From: Cryptobacteroides sp934698975
GTDB taxonomy: Bacteria > Bacteroidota > Bacteroidia > Bacteroidales > UBA932
Length of the DNA: 64,000 bases
Reading direction: 5' to 3'
Assembly (NCBI GenBank): GCA_934698975.1
Contig: CAKUVR010000009.1
Coordinates: 26,434 to 90,433 of the forward strand
Shown here: positions 27,247 through 34,942 of the stretch, piece after piece
Numbering within the stretch: position 1 is the stretch's first letter
Layout: every line of letters starts with the position of its first letter
Translations under genes and position numbers: made by a program
Notes under the pieces: generated by a model
The model's database searches: none
What the model was told of the DNA's origin: nothing
Seen by the model: the letters and a program-made list of their open reading frames with translations, nothing else

Positions 27247-27438
27247 TATGCACTTTAGGCTTGCGTATGATTTCATCGGCAGCATTTTCGGCCTCTTTTG
27301 ATTCCCAAGAGTGTATCGTGCACTCTTGGGAATCATTTTCCACACTTTTCGTCTCCCGATGGTGCAGCCGAGCACTTACTGGTGACATATAACTGTCGAA
27401 TGAGAGACTTGTTATTGATCGCAAGCCTAAAGTGCATA
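27247..27438. repeat. 192-bp element with 19-bp terminal inverted repeats
   Basis: TATGCACTTTAGGCTTGCG at 27247-27265 is repeated as a perfect inverted copy at 27420-27438. Inside is a second perfect hairpin, 15-bp arms at 27299-27313 and 27321-27335 (TGATTCCCAAGAGTG). There is no coding frame of note. It may be a non-autonomous mobile element (MITE-like) or a structured 3' region of the TPR gene. Confidence 0.5.
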
Positions 27439-27475
27439 AGTCCGATTCCTTTTATACTATGCTTTCAAAGCCAAT

Positions 27476-27528
27476 AAAAGTCTCTACTCGAAATTTTTGT
27501 AACGTGAAAAATTTCGTGAGAGACTTTT
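27476..27528. terminator. Hairpin between convergent TPR gene and hflX, loop GTAACGTG
   Basis: AAAAGTCTCT pairs with AGAGACTTTT and TCGAAATTTTT with AAAAATTTCG-type arms around the loop GTAACGTG. It is the reverse-complement relative of the hairpin at 6134-6197 (22 identical bases). It suits a bidirectional terminator. Confidence 0.75.
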
Positions 27529-27566
27529 TGGCTGTTTATGTTATTCTGAGTCCTTTCTGTGATAAG

Positions 27567-28748
27567 TTACCAGAGGAAATTATTGAACGGGTAGCGGCCG
27601 GCATGGATCTCGGCGACCATCTTGTAGATGTCGCTGCGGAGCTTCTCGATGTTGGTCTTGTTCTTGGCGGAGATGAATATGCACGGGGTCTTTTCCTGCG
27701 CTATCCAGCTGTTTTTCAACTCATCCAGCGAACGGTTCTCCTTGCCTTTCGGAGTCAGCGAGAACTCATCGTACTCTTCGTAGGTGTAAGCGTCTATCTT
27801 ATTGAATATCACATAGACCGGCTTGTTGCTGGCACCTATTTCCTGTAGGGTTCTCTCTACTACCTCCATCTGCTCCTCAAAACCAGGATGGGAGATGTCA
27901 ACAACATGCAGCAATATGTCAGCCTCTCTTACCTCGTCCAGAGTGCTCTTAAAGGCCTCAACAAGCTGCGTAGGGAGTTTTCTGATGAATCCGACCGTGT
28001 CACTCAGCAAGAACGGCACGTTCTCGATGACGACTTTCCTGACCGTTGTGTCGAGGGTCGCGAACAGTTTGTTCTCGGCAAAAACGTCAGATTTGGCCAG
28101 CATATTCATTATTGTGCTCTTGCCTACGTTTGTGTATCCTACGAGGGAAAGTCGCACCATAGCGCCTCTATTACCCCTTTGCGTGGCCATCTGTTTATCG
28201 ACTTTCTTCAATTGTTCCTTCAGCCTTGCTATTCGCTCCTTGACGATACGTCTGTCAATCTCTATCTGGGTCTCACCCATACCGCCTCTCGTGCCCATGC
28301 CTCCTCTCTGCCTCTCAAGGTGGGTCCACATTCCGGCCAGTCTTGGCAGCATGTAGTTGTAGCGGGCGAGTTCGACCTGCATCTTGGCGTAGGATGTCTT
28401 TGCGCGCTGTGCGAATATCTCAAGGATCAGACTGGTTCTGTCAATCACTGAACTGCAGCTGATTACCTTCTCTATGTTTCTCTGCTGCATCCCGGTCAGT
28501 TCGTCATCGAAGATCACGTATTTTATCTCGTTTTCCTCACAATAGTCGGCAATCTCCTGAAGTTTTCCGCTTCGTATGTAGGTGGCCTTCTCCGGCTTGT
28601 CAAGCCTTTGCACGAACTTTTTGTCGCCCTTGGCTCCTGCCGTTTCGGCCAAGAACTCAAGTTCGTCAAGATATTCCATTACCTTCCTCTCGTCATCGTT
28701 CTGTCTGATGATGCCGACAAAGACGGCTTTTTCTACCAATTCTTCCAT
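27567..28748 (-). CDS. hflX: Ribosome-associated GTPase HflX
   Basis: A 393-residue TRAFAC GTPase that splits stalled or stress-inactivated ribosomes. The N-terminal HflX domain (residues 1-190) includes the glycine-rich LERQRGGMGTRGGMGETQ followed by a helical linker. The G domain has G1 GYTNVGKST, G3 DTVGFIRKLP and G4 NKID, and ends with SAKNKTNIEKL (G5). Length and order are normal. It stands alone, with repeats behind it on both sides: a hairpin at its 3' end and the palindromic repeat cluster upstream of its ATG. Confidence 0.95.
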   Translation of the reverse strand: MEELVEKAVFVGIIRQNDDERKVMEYLDELEFLAETAGAKGDKKFVQRLDKPEKATYIRSGKLQEIADYCEENEIKYVIFDDELTGMQQRNIEKVISCSSVIDRTSLILEIFAQRAKTSYAKMQVELARYNYMLPRLAGMWTHLERQRGGMGTRGGMGETQIEIDRRIVKERIARLKEQLKKVDKQMATQRGNRGAMVRLSLVGYTNVGKSTIMNMLAKSDVFAENKLFATLDTTVRKVVIENVPFLLSDTVGFIRKLPTQLVEAFKSTLDEVREADILLHVVDISHPGFEEQMEVVERTLQEIGASNKPVYVIFNKIDAYTYEEYDEFSLTPKGKENRSLDELKNSWIAQEKTPCIFISAKNKTNIEKLRSDIYKMVAEIHAGRYPFNNFLW

Positions 28749-28766
28749 TATAATCTAATAATCTGT

Positions 28767-28876
28767 GGTCGCTGAGCTTGTCGAAGCGACTTTCGCCTCA
28801 ATGCTTCGGTCTTTCGGTTGCTGAGCTTGTCGAAGCAATTGTTGTGTTACGGTCACTTCGGCAAGCTCAGTGACCG
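28767..28876. repeat. Cluster of three TTCGACAAGCTCAG-type palindromic repeats
   Basis: Copies: 28767-28790 (GGTCGCTGAGCTTGTCGAAG), 28803-28836, and 28851-28876 in the opposite orientation (GGTCACTTCGGCAAGCTCAG). They sit between the hflX start and the tonB terminator and could pair with each other. Confidence 0.75.
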
Positions 28877-28900
28877 ATCGGTTCAGCTACCGATTTATTC

Positions 28901-28931
28901 AAAAAAAGGCCATCCGGTTGGGGACGGCCTT
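28901..28931 (-). terminator. Terminator of tonB
   Basis: On the minus strand AAGGCCGTCC and GGATGGCC form a stem closed by a 6-nt loop and followed by seven T. About 20 bases after the tonB stop. Confidence 0.85.
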
Positions 28932-28951
28932 GATATTCATTAAGTTTCTGA

Positions 28952-29641
28952 TTATCTCAACTGGAAGATAACAGGGAAGGTGTAAGTTACCTTCACAGCG
29001 CGGTCACGCTGCTTTCCAGGCTTCCACTTAGGAGACATCGAAACGACTCTGACGGCCTCCTTGTCAAGTGATGAGTCAACGCCACGAAGAACCTTCACGT
29101 TGCTGACAGATCCGTCAGGATTAACGGTGAACTGGAGGGTAACACGTCCCTGAACACCGTTCTCCTTTGCGATCTCAGGATACTGAAGTTTGGAGTTTAC
29201 CCACTTTGAGAACTCGTTGGCATCTCCACCGTTGAATGAAGGCTTCTCCTCTACGAGCTGGAAAGGAATTGCCTCTTCCTCAACGACTTCCTCCTTGACT
29301 TCCTCAACATAGTCCATGATCTCGACTCCGAGATTGGCGTCATCCTCAAGGCTCATGAAGTTGTCATCAACCTTGATGTCATCCTCTACGATGTCGATCT
29401 GGTCGGAGAGAACCGGGATCTTTGGAGCCTCAGGAGGAGGTGGAGGGGTCTCCTGTGTAATAGGAACCATATCCTCAACTTCAACTACCTGAGTGTCTTC
29501 GCCCAGGCTGGCTACAGCCTTCTCCTTAGTGCTGTAGGAAAAAGCTCCCCAGACTACGAGAAGAGCAACCACGAGTCCGATCTCTGTGTAGAGAGTCCTT
29601 CTGTTCTCAAGATCGGCTTTTGGTGTTTTCTTGATTTCCAT
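28952..29641 (-). CDS. tonB: Energy transducer TonB
   Basis: A 229-residue protein coupling the proton-motive force to outer-membrane receptors. It has an N-terminal cytoplasmic stretch, one transmembrane helix (LYTEIGLVVALLVVWGAFSY, about residues 18-37), a periplasmic linker with a PPPPP run and acidic repeats, and a TonB_C domain from about 145 (NGVQGRVTLQFTVNPDGSVS, WKPGKQRDRAVKVTYTFPV). The start is ATG 29641; the frame reaches a TTG seven codons earlier, which is unlikely. A very good promoter lies 65 bases upstream. ExbB/ExbD are not in the window. It would power the SusC protein here and, if it were intact, the broken receptor. Confidence 0.93.
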   Translation of the reverse strand: MEIKKTPKADLENRRTLYTEIGLVVALLVVWGAFSYSTKEKAVASLGEDTQVVEVEDMVPITQETPPPPPEAPKIPVLSDQIDIVEDDIKVDDNFMSLEDDANLGVEIMDYVEEVKEEVVEEEAIPFQLVEEKPSFNGGDANEFSKWVNSKLQYPEIAKENGVQGRVTLQFTVNPDGSVSNVKVLRGVDSSLDKEAVRVVSMSPKWKPGKQRDRAVKVTYTFPVIFQLR

Positions 29642-29705
29642 ATCAGTAATTAATTTTAACAATCATTCCTTATGTGCCCGGAAGCAAAACCTTCCAATAG
29701 GCTCT

Positions 29706-29736
29706 CAAAGATAGAAATAATAATTGTCATTTCAAA
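29706..29736 (-). promoter_or_regulatory. tonB promoter (TTTG-N19-TATCTTTG)
   Basis: On the minus strand TTTG (29733-29736), a spacer of exactly 19 bases and TATCTTTG (29706-29713) match the known Bacteroides sigma-ABfr promoter consensus. The best promoter in the window. Confidence 0.85.
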
Positions 29737-29755
29737 TTTTTTGAATTATTAGTTG

Positions 29756-29763
29756 TAGATTTG
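29756..29763 (+). promoter_or_regulatory. -7 element TAGATTTG for ybeY
   Basis: TAGATTTG fits TAnnTTTG, 16 bases before the ybeY ATG; divergent from the tonB promoter. No good TTTG box at 19-21 bp. Confidence 0.5.
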
Positions 29764-29779
29764 CGTAAATTTTAGGTCT

Positions 29780-30199
29780 ATGATAAGGTATTACTGTGAG
29801 GACATCAAGTTCGAGTTCAAGAACAAACTTGCGAACAACAGATGGCTGAAAATGGTGGCCGGGAGTGAAATTAAAACTCTTGGTGACATCTCAATTATTT
29901 TTTGCTCAGATAATTACATATTAGATGTGAATATCCGTTACCTTCATCATGACTACTTCACCGATGTCATTACCTTTGACTATTGTGAGGGAGACAGGCT
30001 TTCCGGTGACTTATTCATAAGCATAGACAGCGTCCGTGAGAACTCTATCGAGTTTGACACCGAGTTCGACGAGGAACTGCATCGAGTGATAGTCCATGGT
30101 CTGCTTCATCTTATCGGTTACGATGACCACACGCCGGAGGATCAAAAGGTGATGAGGGCGAAGGAGGATTATTACCTTAGTCTGAGGGACAAGGCCTGA
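29780..30199 (+). CDS. ybeY: rRNA maturation RNase YbeY
   Basis: A 139-residue UPF0054-family metalloprotein needed for 16S rRNA 3' end processing and ribosome quality control. The zinc-binding signature is present as HGLLHLIGYDDH, slightly modified from the common H-G-x-L-H-L-x-G-Y-D-H by one inserted residue before the last His, a form also known in Bacteroidota. The preceding DVITFDYCEGDRLSGDLFIS matches the conserved core. mnmG follows after 71 bases in the same direction. Confidence 0.93.
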   Translation: MIRYYCEDIKFEFKNKLANNRWLKMVAGSEIKTLGDISIIFCSDNYILDVNIRYLHHDYFTDVITFDYCEGDRLSGDLFISIDSVRENSIEFDTEFDEELHRVIVHGLLHLIGYDDHTPEDQKVMRAKEDYYLSLRDKA

Positions 30200-30270
30200 T
30201 CATTTTTGAATATAATGGAGGTTACTTCTTCAGTTGTTGCCTCTGCGCAAATTGTAGATTTTTCTTGAAT

Positions 30271-32184
30271 ATGACATATTCATACGATGTGATTGTTGTC
30301 GGTGGTGGGCACGCCGGTTGTGAGGCCGCATCTGCCGCCGCAAACCTTGGCTCGTCCGTTTTGCTGATCAATGCTGATCTCACCAGTTTAGCCCGAATGT
30401 CCTGCAATCCTGCTGTGGGTGGAATCGCCAAGGGGCAGATTGTTCGGGAGATTGACGCGCTTGGAGGAATGATGGGATTGGTAACTGATGCCTCGACTCT
30501 TCAGTTTAGAATGCTGAACCGCTCTAAGGGGCCTGCAATGTGGAGTCCACGTGCTCAATGTGATAAACAGGTCTTTTCCGCGTACTGGAGAAATATTCTT
30601 GAAAGAAATTGTAAATTAGATATTTACGCTGATTTTGTCACTTCTTTCCTCTTTGAGAATTCAAAAATCTGCGGAGTCAAGACAAATACCGGGGCGATTT
30701 TTAACTCTCGGGCGGTTATTTTGGCCACCGGCACTTTCCTTAATGGCAGAATGTTCATCGGCCGCACTTCTTTCGAGGGAGGCAGGATAGGGGAGTTGTC
30801 CTCTCATGGTCTGACCGAACAGCTAGTCAGTCTCGGGCTTCGGACCGGAAGAATGAAAACTGGGACGCCACCTCGTATCGACATCTCTTCGGTTGACACG
30901 TCTAAGCTTCTGCAGCAGCTCGGTGATGATAATCCAGAAAGATTTTCTTATTATTCTCAGCCTTCCGCTGTCCAGTGGTTGGGTAACCAGATGCCTTGCT
31001 ACATTCTTCACACAAACGAGAAAGTACACGACATCTTGAGGTCTGGATTTAAATATTCTCCGATGTTTACCGGAATGATCACCGGCCGTGGTCCTAGGTA
31101 CTGTCCGAGCATCGAAGATAAATTAAGAGTTTTCCCTGATAAGACTTCTCATCAGCTTTTCTTGGAACCGGAGGGGAGGGATATTAATGAATATTACCTC
31201 CAGGGCTTTTCTTCTTCGTTGCCATTGGATGTCCAGATGGATGCGTTGCATTCCATTGTCGGTTTGGAAAACGCAAAGATATTCAAACCTGCCTATGCTG
31301 TTGAATATGATTACTTTGATCCGACGCAACTTTTTGAGACTCTTGAACTTAGAGACGTTGAAGGATTGTATTTCGCTGGCCAGATTAATGGTACTACTGG
31401 TTATGAAGAGGCTGGTGCTCAGGGAATTATAGCTGGCATTAACGCACATTTGAAGGTTCATGGCAAAGAGCCTTTCATTCTTCGTAGGGATGAGTCTTAC
31501 ATCGGGGTTTTGATTGATGACTTGATCACAAAGGGAGTTGATGAACCCTATAGGATGTTCACTTCCCGTGCTGAGTATCGCATTCTTCTTAGGCAGGATA
31601 ATGCTGATTTTCGTCTGACTGAAAAATCCTACAAGATTGGTCTTGCTTCTGAAAGACGCTATCGGATTATGCAGGAAAAGTACGAGACGGTAGATGCTCT
31701 TTCCAGAATGTGTGATGAGGTGAACATGCGTGCGGATGTAATTAATGAATATCTTTCTGAACATAATTCAGCTCCTCTTTCAGAATCTAAACGCATTTCT
31801 GATTTAGCTTCTCGTCCAGAGATTGCCTTATCTGGATTGCTGGATTTTGTTCCACGTGGAACATTTTCTAAGTTTTCAGTAGAACTTCCAGAGGGGGATA
31901 GTTTTGCCGAGAAGTACGACCGTAAAGAAATTATAGATGCAGTAGAAATCGGAATCAAATATAAAGGTTACATCGAACGCGAGAAGTCAATTGCCGATAA
32001 AATATCCCGTCTTGAAGATTTGAAGATTCCGCAGGACTTCGATTTCGAGAAAGTCTCCGGCCTAACTATCGAATGCCGCCAGAAACTCATGCGTTACAAA
32101 CCGTCCACCATAGCGCAAGCCTCCCGCATCTCCGGAGTATCTCCCGCTGACATCTCCGTCCTGCTTGTCTATTTCGGACGGTAA
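30271..32184 (+). CDS. mnmG: tRNA uridine-5-carboxymethylaminomethyl modification enzyme MnmG (GidA)
   Basis: A 637-residue FAD enzyme that, with MnmE, modifies U34 of several tRNAs. The N-terminal FAD motif is VVGGGHAGCEAASAAANLG. The family signatures GPAMWSPRAQCDKQ, GRTSFEGGRIGE, and LRTGRMKTGTPPRI are present, as are GQINGTTGYEEAGAQG and TSRAEYRILLRQDNAD. The start used is ATG 30271; a TTG lies two codons earlier. Codons about 526-531 (FVPRGT) include a perfect 16-bp palindrome matching parS (31848-31863). mnmG is often close to the replication origin in bacteria. Confidence 0.96.
   Translation: MTYSYDVIVVGGGHAGCEAASAAANLGSSVLLINADLTSLARMSCNPAVGGIAKGQIVREIDALGGMMGLVTDASTLQFRMLNRSKGPAMWSPRAQCDKQVFSAYWRNILERNCKLDIYADFVTSFLFENSKICGVKTNTGAIFNSRAVILATGTFLNGRMFIGRTSFEGGRIGELSSHGLTEQLVSLGLRTGRMKTGTPPRIDISSVDTSKLLQQLGDDNPERFSYYSQPSAVQWLGNQMPCYILHTNEKVHDILRSGFKYSPMFTGMITGRGPRYCPSIEDKLRVFPDKTSHQLFLEPEGRDINEYYLQGFSSSLPLDVQMDALHSIVGLENAKIFKPAYAVEYDYFDPTQLFETLELRDVEGLYFAGQINGTTGYEEAGAQGIIAGINAHLKVHGKEPFILRRDESYIGVLIDDLITKGVDEPYRMFTSRAEYRILLRQDNADFRLTEKSYKIGLASERRYRIMQEKYETVDALSRMCDEVNMRADVINEYLSEHNSAPLSESKRISDLASRPEIALSGLLDFVPRGTFSKFSVELPEGDSFAEKYDRKEIIDAVEIGIKYKGYIEREKSIADKISRLEDLKIPQDFDFEKVSGLTIECRQKLMRYKPSTIAQASRISGVSPADISVLLVYFGR
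31848..31863. promoter_or_regulatory. parS-like palindrome inside mnmG
   Basis: TGTTCCACGTGGAACA is a perfect 16-bp inverted repeat equal to a well-known form of the ParB-binding site parS. In the mnmG frame it encodes VPRGT. A second site with the same 14-bp core is in sufS at 34038-34053. Confidence 0.75.
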
Positions 32185-32242
32185 AACTTGTAATTAGTTT
32201 GTTGTTTATTTTGTGTTGAGTTATTAGTAATATTCACGATAA

Positions 32243-32325
32243 GGCAAAAGTAAAAAGACTTTGGCTACCATTCACCCGGACAGGGCGCGCAGCGCGTAGA
32301 TAGCCAAAGTCTTTATATTTTTGCC
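32243..32325. terminator. Long hairpin between mnmG and ruvA
   Basis: AAAGACTTTGGCTA pairs with TAGCCAAAGTCTTT, extended outside by GGCAAAA/TTTTTGCC. The loop holds a GCGCGC-AGCGCG mini-stem. It lies between convergent genes and probably ends both transcripts. Confidence 0.8.
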
Positions 32326-32344
32326 GCTTTTAGCGAAAATATAT

Positions 32345-32932
32345 CTACATCATCTGCAACGCAGACTTGATGATCTGCTCGACTTTTGCGTTTGGATTGG
32401 CTTTGAGGACGGCTTGGATGGCTTTGTTGACGGCTGGTTTGGCAAAACCGAGCATGACGAGAGCACGGCTGGCCTCCTCAACGATTTCGCTGCGGTTGCC
32501 ACCGAACAGTTCTGTAGAATCAGCTCCTTCACCTTTGATAATTTTGTCTTTGAGCTCCAGCACAAGCCTCTGGGCACTCTTCACACCGATTCCTTTCACG
32601 CTCTTGATCCTTGCAATATCCTCCGAAAGAATTGCTTGCCTGATTTCTTCTGCAGAGAGAGAAGAAAGCATCATTCTAGCTGAATTTACCCCGATTCCAG
32701 ACACGCTGATCAGCAGCTCAAACAGCTCTCGCTCATCTTTAGTGGCGAATCCATAGTACAACTCTGCATCCTCGCGAAGGTAATGGAATATGTAAACCTT
32801 TGCCTCCTTCTTATCCTGTAGAGCCTGAAAAGTCTGCAATGAAATCAGAATGCTGTACCCGATTCCGTTATTCTCAAGAATCAACTCGGCAGGGGAGAGC
32901 TCGACTATTGTCCCTTTGATGTAATCGATCAT
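32345..32932 (-). CDS. ruvA: Holliday junction branch migration protein RuvA
   Basis: A 195-residue tetrameric protein that holds the Holliday junction for RuvB. Domain I is an OB fold (MIDYIKGTIVELSPAELILE), domain II has two helix-hairpin-helix motifs (SVSGIGVNSARMMLS and SVKGIGVKSAQRLVLE), and domain III (residues about 150-195, VEEASRALVMLGFAKPAV) contacts RuvB. The start is ATG 32932; a TTG two codons earlier is less likely. A TAATTTTG element 22 bases upstream is a fitting -7 box. It is a single-gene unit, convergent with mnmG and divergent from sufS. Confidence 0.96.
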   Translation of the reverse strand: MIDYIKGTIVELSPAELILENNGIGYSILISLQTFQALQDKKEAKVYIFHYLREDAELYYGFATKDERELFELLISVSGIGVNSARMMLSSLSAEEIRQAILSEDIARIKSVKGIGVKSAQRLVLELKDKIIKGEGADSTELFGGNRSEIVEEASRALVMLGFAKPAVNKAIQAVLKANPNAKVEQIIKSALQMM

Positions 32933-32954
32933 ATTCAAAGATTTTTGTTCAAGG

Positions 32955-32962
32955 CAAAATTA
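32955..32962 (-). promoter_or_regulatory. -7 element TAATTTTG for ruvA
   Basis: Fits TAnnTTTG on the minus strand, 22 bases before the ruvA ATG. Confidence 0.45.
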
Positions 32963-33034
32963 GCACTTTTTGCGTGAAATACGGAATATTCACAGACGCT
33001 TTCAATAACAGTCCATTCTTCCGATGCTTTTGAT

Positions 33035-33042
33035 TATATTTG
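33035..33042 (+). promoter_or_regulatory. -7 element TATATTTG for sufS, with a GGAGG ribosome site
   Basis: TATATTTG lies 24 bases before the ATG at 33067. GGAGG at 33055-33059, seven bases from the ATG, is a rare strong Shine-Dalgarno in this window and supports ATG 33067 over the TTG at 33061. Confidence 0.55.
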
Positions 33043-33066
33043 CAAGATTGAATTGGAGGTTTGACA

Positions 33067-34290
33067 ATGAATATTCAAGAACTCAGAAATATGTTTCCAG
33101 CGCTTTCGCGCACCGTCTATGGCAAGCCGCTTGTCTATTTTGACAACGCAGCCACGGCCCAGCGTCCGCAGTCGGTCATCGATAAATGGACCGAACTGAC
33201 GATCGGAGCGAACGCCAACATTCACCGCGCGGTCCATAAACTCGCTGCCGATGCCACGGAGGAGTACGAAAGCACCCGCGATGCTGTGAAGGAATATATC
33301 AACGCATCTGCTCGTGAGGAGGTGATATTCACTTCCGGAACGACTGGATCCATCAATCTTGTCGCCTTTTCTTTCGGTGAGACTTTCGTCCATGAAGGCG
33401 ATGAGATCATCGTTTCGGAGGCCGAGCACCATTCCAACATTGTTCCGTGGCAGATGCTTTGCCAAAGGAAAAGTGCTACATTGAGGGTTCTTCATGTGGA
33501 TGACGATGGACATCTGAATCTTGACGAATTGAAGTCTTTGCTGAATCCAAATACGAGGATTGTGGCTGTCGCTCAGATTTCGAATGTTCTTGGCATTGTT
33601 AATCCTGTTAAAGAAATTGTAAAGCTTTGTCATTCAGTTGGTTGTCCAGTTTTGATTGACGGAGCGCAGGGGATGGTGCACGAAGGTATTGACGTTCAGG
33701 ATGTTGACTGTGATTTTTATGCGTTTTCCGGGCATAAACTCTATGCGGCGACTGGAACCGGAGTGCTTTTTGGAAAGCGCAAATGGTTGGATCAGATGGT
33801 TCCATATCAGGGTGGGGGAGAGATGATCGCTACCGTGAAGTTTTCCGGCACGACCTACGCTCCGCTTCCGGAAAAATTCGAGGCCGGAACCCAGAACATC
33901 AATTCCATGCCGACCTTGAAACCGGCTATCGAGGTGACTAAATTGATGAATGATAAAGAATTAATTGATAACCAGAGTGCTGTGTCTGAATATTTACTCC
34001 ATGCACTGACGAGTAATCCGAGAATCCATCTTTATGGCGTTCCACGTGGAACGGAGTCAAAGATTCCTCTCTTTTCATTCAGTGTGGACGGAGCGCATCA
34101 CGAGGATCTGGCTCTGATTTTGGACAAGATGGGAATCGCTGTGCGTTCCGGTCAGATGTGTGCTGAGCCGATTATGGACCGATTCGGTGTCACAGGAATG
34201 CTTCGCGCGTCCCTCGCCCCGTACAACACGATGGAGGAGGCTGAATATTTCATCAGGTCACTTGACAAGGCGGTTGCGATGTTTGTTTAG
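33067..34290 (+). CDS. sufS: Cysteine desulfurase SufS
   Basis: A 407-residue PLP enzyme (class V aminotransferase fold, group II) that removes sulfur from cysteine for Fe-S cluster assembly. Landmarks: YFDNAATAQRP near the N-terminus, FTSGTTGSINL, SEAEHHSNIVPW with the PLP-stacking His, VLIDGAQ with the PLP-pyridine Asp, the Schiff-base lysine in FSGHKLYAATG, and the catalytic Cys in RSGQMCAEP. sufE is downstream after a repeat and its own -7 box. sufBCD are not in the window. Codons about 324-329 (GVPRGT) overlap a parS-like palindrome at 34038-34053. Confidence 0.95.
   Translation: MNIQELRNMFPALSRTVYGKPLVYFDNAATAQRPQSVIDKWTELTIGANANIHRAVHKLAADATEEYESTRDAVKEYINASAREEVIFTSGTTGSINLVAFSFGETFVHEGDEIIVSEAEHHSNIVPWQMLCQRKSATLRVLHVDDDGHLNLDELKSLLNPNTRIVAVAQISNVLGIVNPVKEIVKLCHSVGCPVLIDGAQGMVHEGIDVQDVDCDFYAFSGHKLYAATGTGVLFGKRKWLDQMVPYQGGGEMIATVKFSGTTYAPLPEKFEAGTQNINSMPTLKPAIEVTKLMNDKELIDNQSAVSEYLLHALTSNPRIHLYGVPRGTESKIPLFSFSVDGAHHEDLALILDKMGIAVRSGQMCAEPIMDRFGVTGMLRASLAPYNTMEEAEYFIRSLDKAVAMFV
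34038..34053. promoter_or_regulatory. parS-like palindrome inside sufS
   Basis: CGTTCCACGTGGAACG is a perfect 16-bp palindrome with the same GTTCCACGTGGAAC core as the mnmG site 2.2 kb away, differing only in the outermost pair. It also encodes VPRGT. Confidence 0.65.
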
Positions 34291-34295
34291 GTTGT

Positions 34296-34342
34296 GGTCA
34301 CTGAGCCTGCGGTTTATGAGCCTGCCGAAGCACCGAAGTGAC
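34296..34342. repeat. Interspersed palindromic repeat, copy between sufS and sufE
   Basis: GGTCACTGAGCCTGCGG and TGAGCCTGCCGAAGC are followed by CGAAGTGAC; GTCAC and GTGAC close the structure. Same family as 6211, 22759 and 28767. Confidence 0.65.
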
Positions 34343-34369
34343 AGACTCATCAACCTTTGAAGTGGCTTG

Positions 34370-34377
34370 TATATTTG
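34370..34377 (+). promoter_or_regulatory. -7 element TATATTTG for sufE
   Basis: Fits TAnnTTTG, 23 bases before the sufE ATG. It suggests sufE can be transcribed separately from sufS. Confidence 0.5.
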
Positions 34378-34400
34378 GAAATTTGAAATTGTTATGTGAT

Positions 34401-34814
34401 ATGAACTCATTAGAGGAAGCTAAACAGTCTGTGATTGACGATTTATCGATGTACGATGAATGGCTCGACAAATACGAGTATCTCATCGACTTGGGAAAGA
34501 ATCTGAAAACCTATCCGGAAGCGGAAAAGACTGAGGATAAGTTGATTAAGGGGTGCCAGTCAAGGGTTTGGCTGGATTGGCGGCTTGAGGACGGAAAACT
34601 GTACTTCAGGGCGGACAGCGATGCTATCATCACAAAGGGCATAATTTCTCTCTTGATCAGCGTCTATTCCGGTCGCACTCCAAAAGAGATCGCTGCTGAC
34701 GATTTCAGTTTCATCAACCAGATCGGCCTTAAGGATAATCTGTCCCCGACCAGGGCGAATGGCCTCGTCTCGATGATCGACACCATCAAGGCTGTTGCTT
34801 TGGAGAACAGTTAG
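34401..34814 (+). CDS. sufE: Sulfur acceptor protein SufE
   Basis: A 137-residue protein that accepts persulfide sulfur from SufS and stimulates its desulfurase activity. The acceptor cysteine lies in KLIKGCQSRVWL, and the family core continues with ADSDAIITKGIISLLISVYSG. The start is ATG 34401 (MNSLEEAKQSVIDDL), which matches the usual helical N-terminus; the frame extends 21 codons upstream into the palindromic repeat and is not expected to be translated. It sits directly behind sufS and before the DUF59 gene, forming an Fe-S assembly cluster. Confidence 0.94.
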   Translation: MNSLEEAKQSVIDDLSMYDEWLDKYEYLIDLGKNLKTYPEAEKTEDKLIKGCQSRVWLDWRLEDGKLYFRADSDAIITKGIISLLISVYSGRTPKEIAADDFSFINQIGLKDNLSPTRANGLVSMIDTIKAVALENS

Positions 34815-34820
34815 CGATGC

Positions 34821-34855
34821 CATTACTATGAACAGGACAAAAGTGCATAGTAATG
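34821..34855. other. Hairpin CATTACTATG/CATAGTAATG after sufE
   Basis: Perfect 10-bp arms with a 15-nt loop, seven bases after the sufE stop. The words CATTACTATGA and GTGCATAGTA also occur (the latter inverted) at 27204-27253 near the TIR element, so the two places share a sequence family. Confidence 0.5.
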
Positions 34856-34942
34856 ATTAAATTTGTGGGAAAATGTCTGCTGCTGGTTTGTCTATGGAAT
34901 TTTAGACTTATTTAAGAATATAATTGTTTGATTAAGTGTGAT

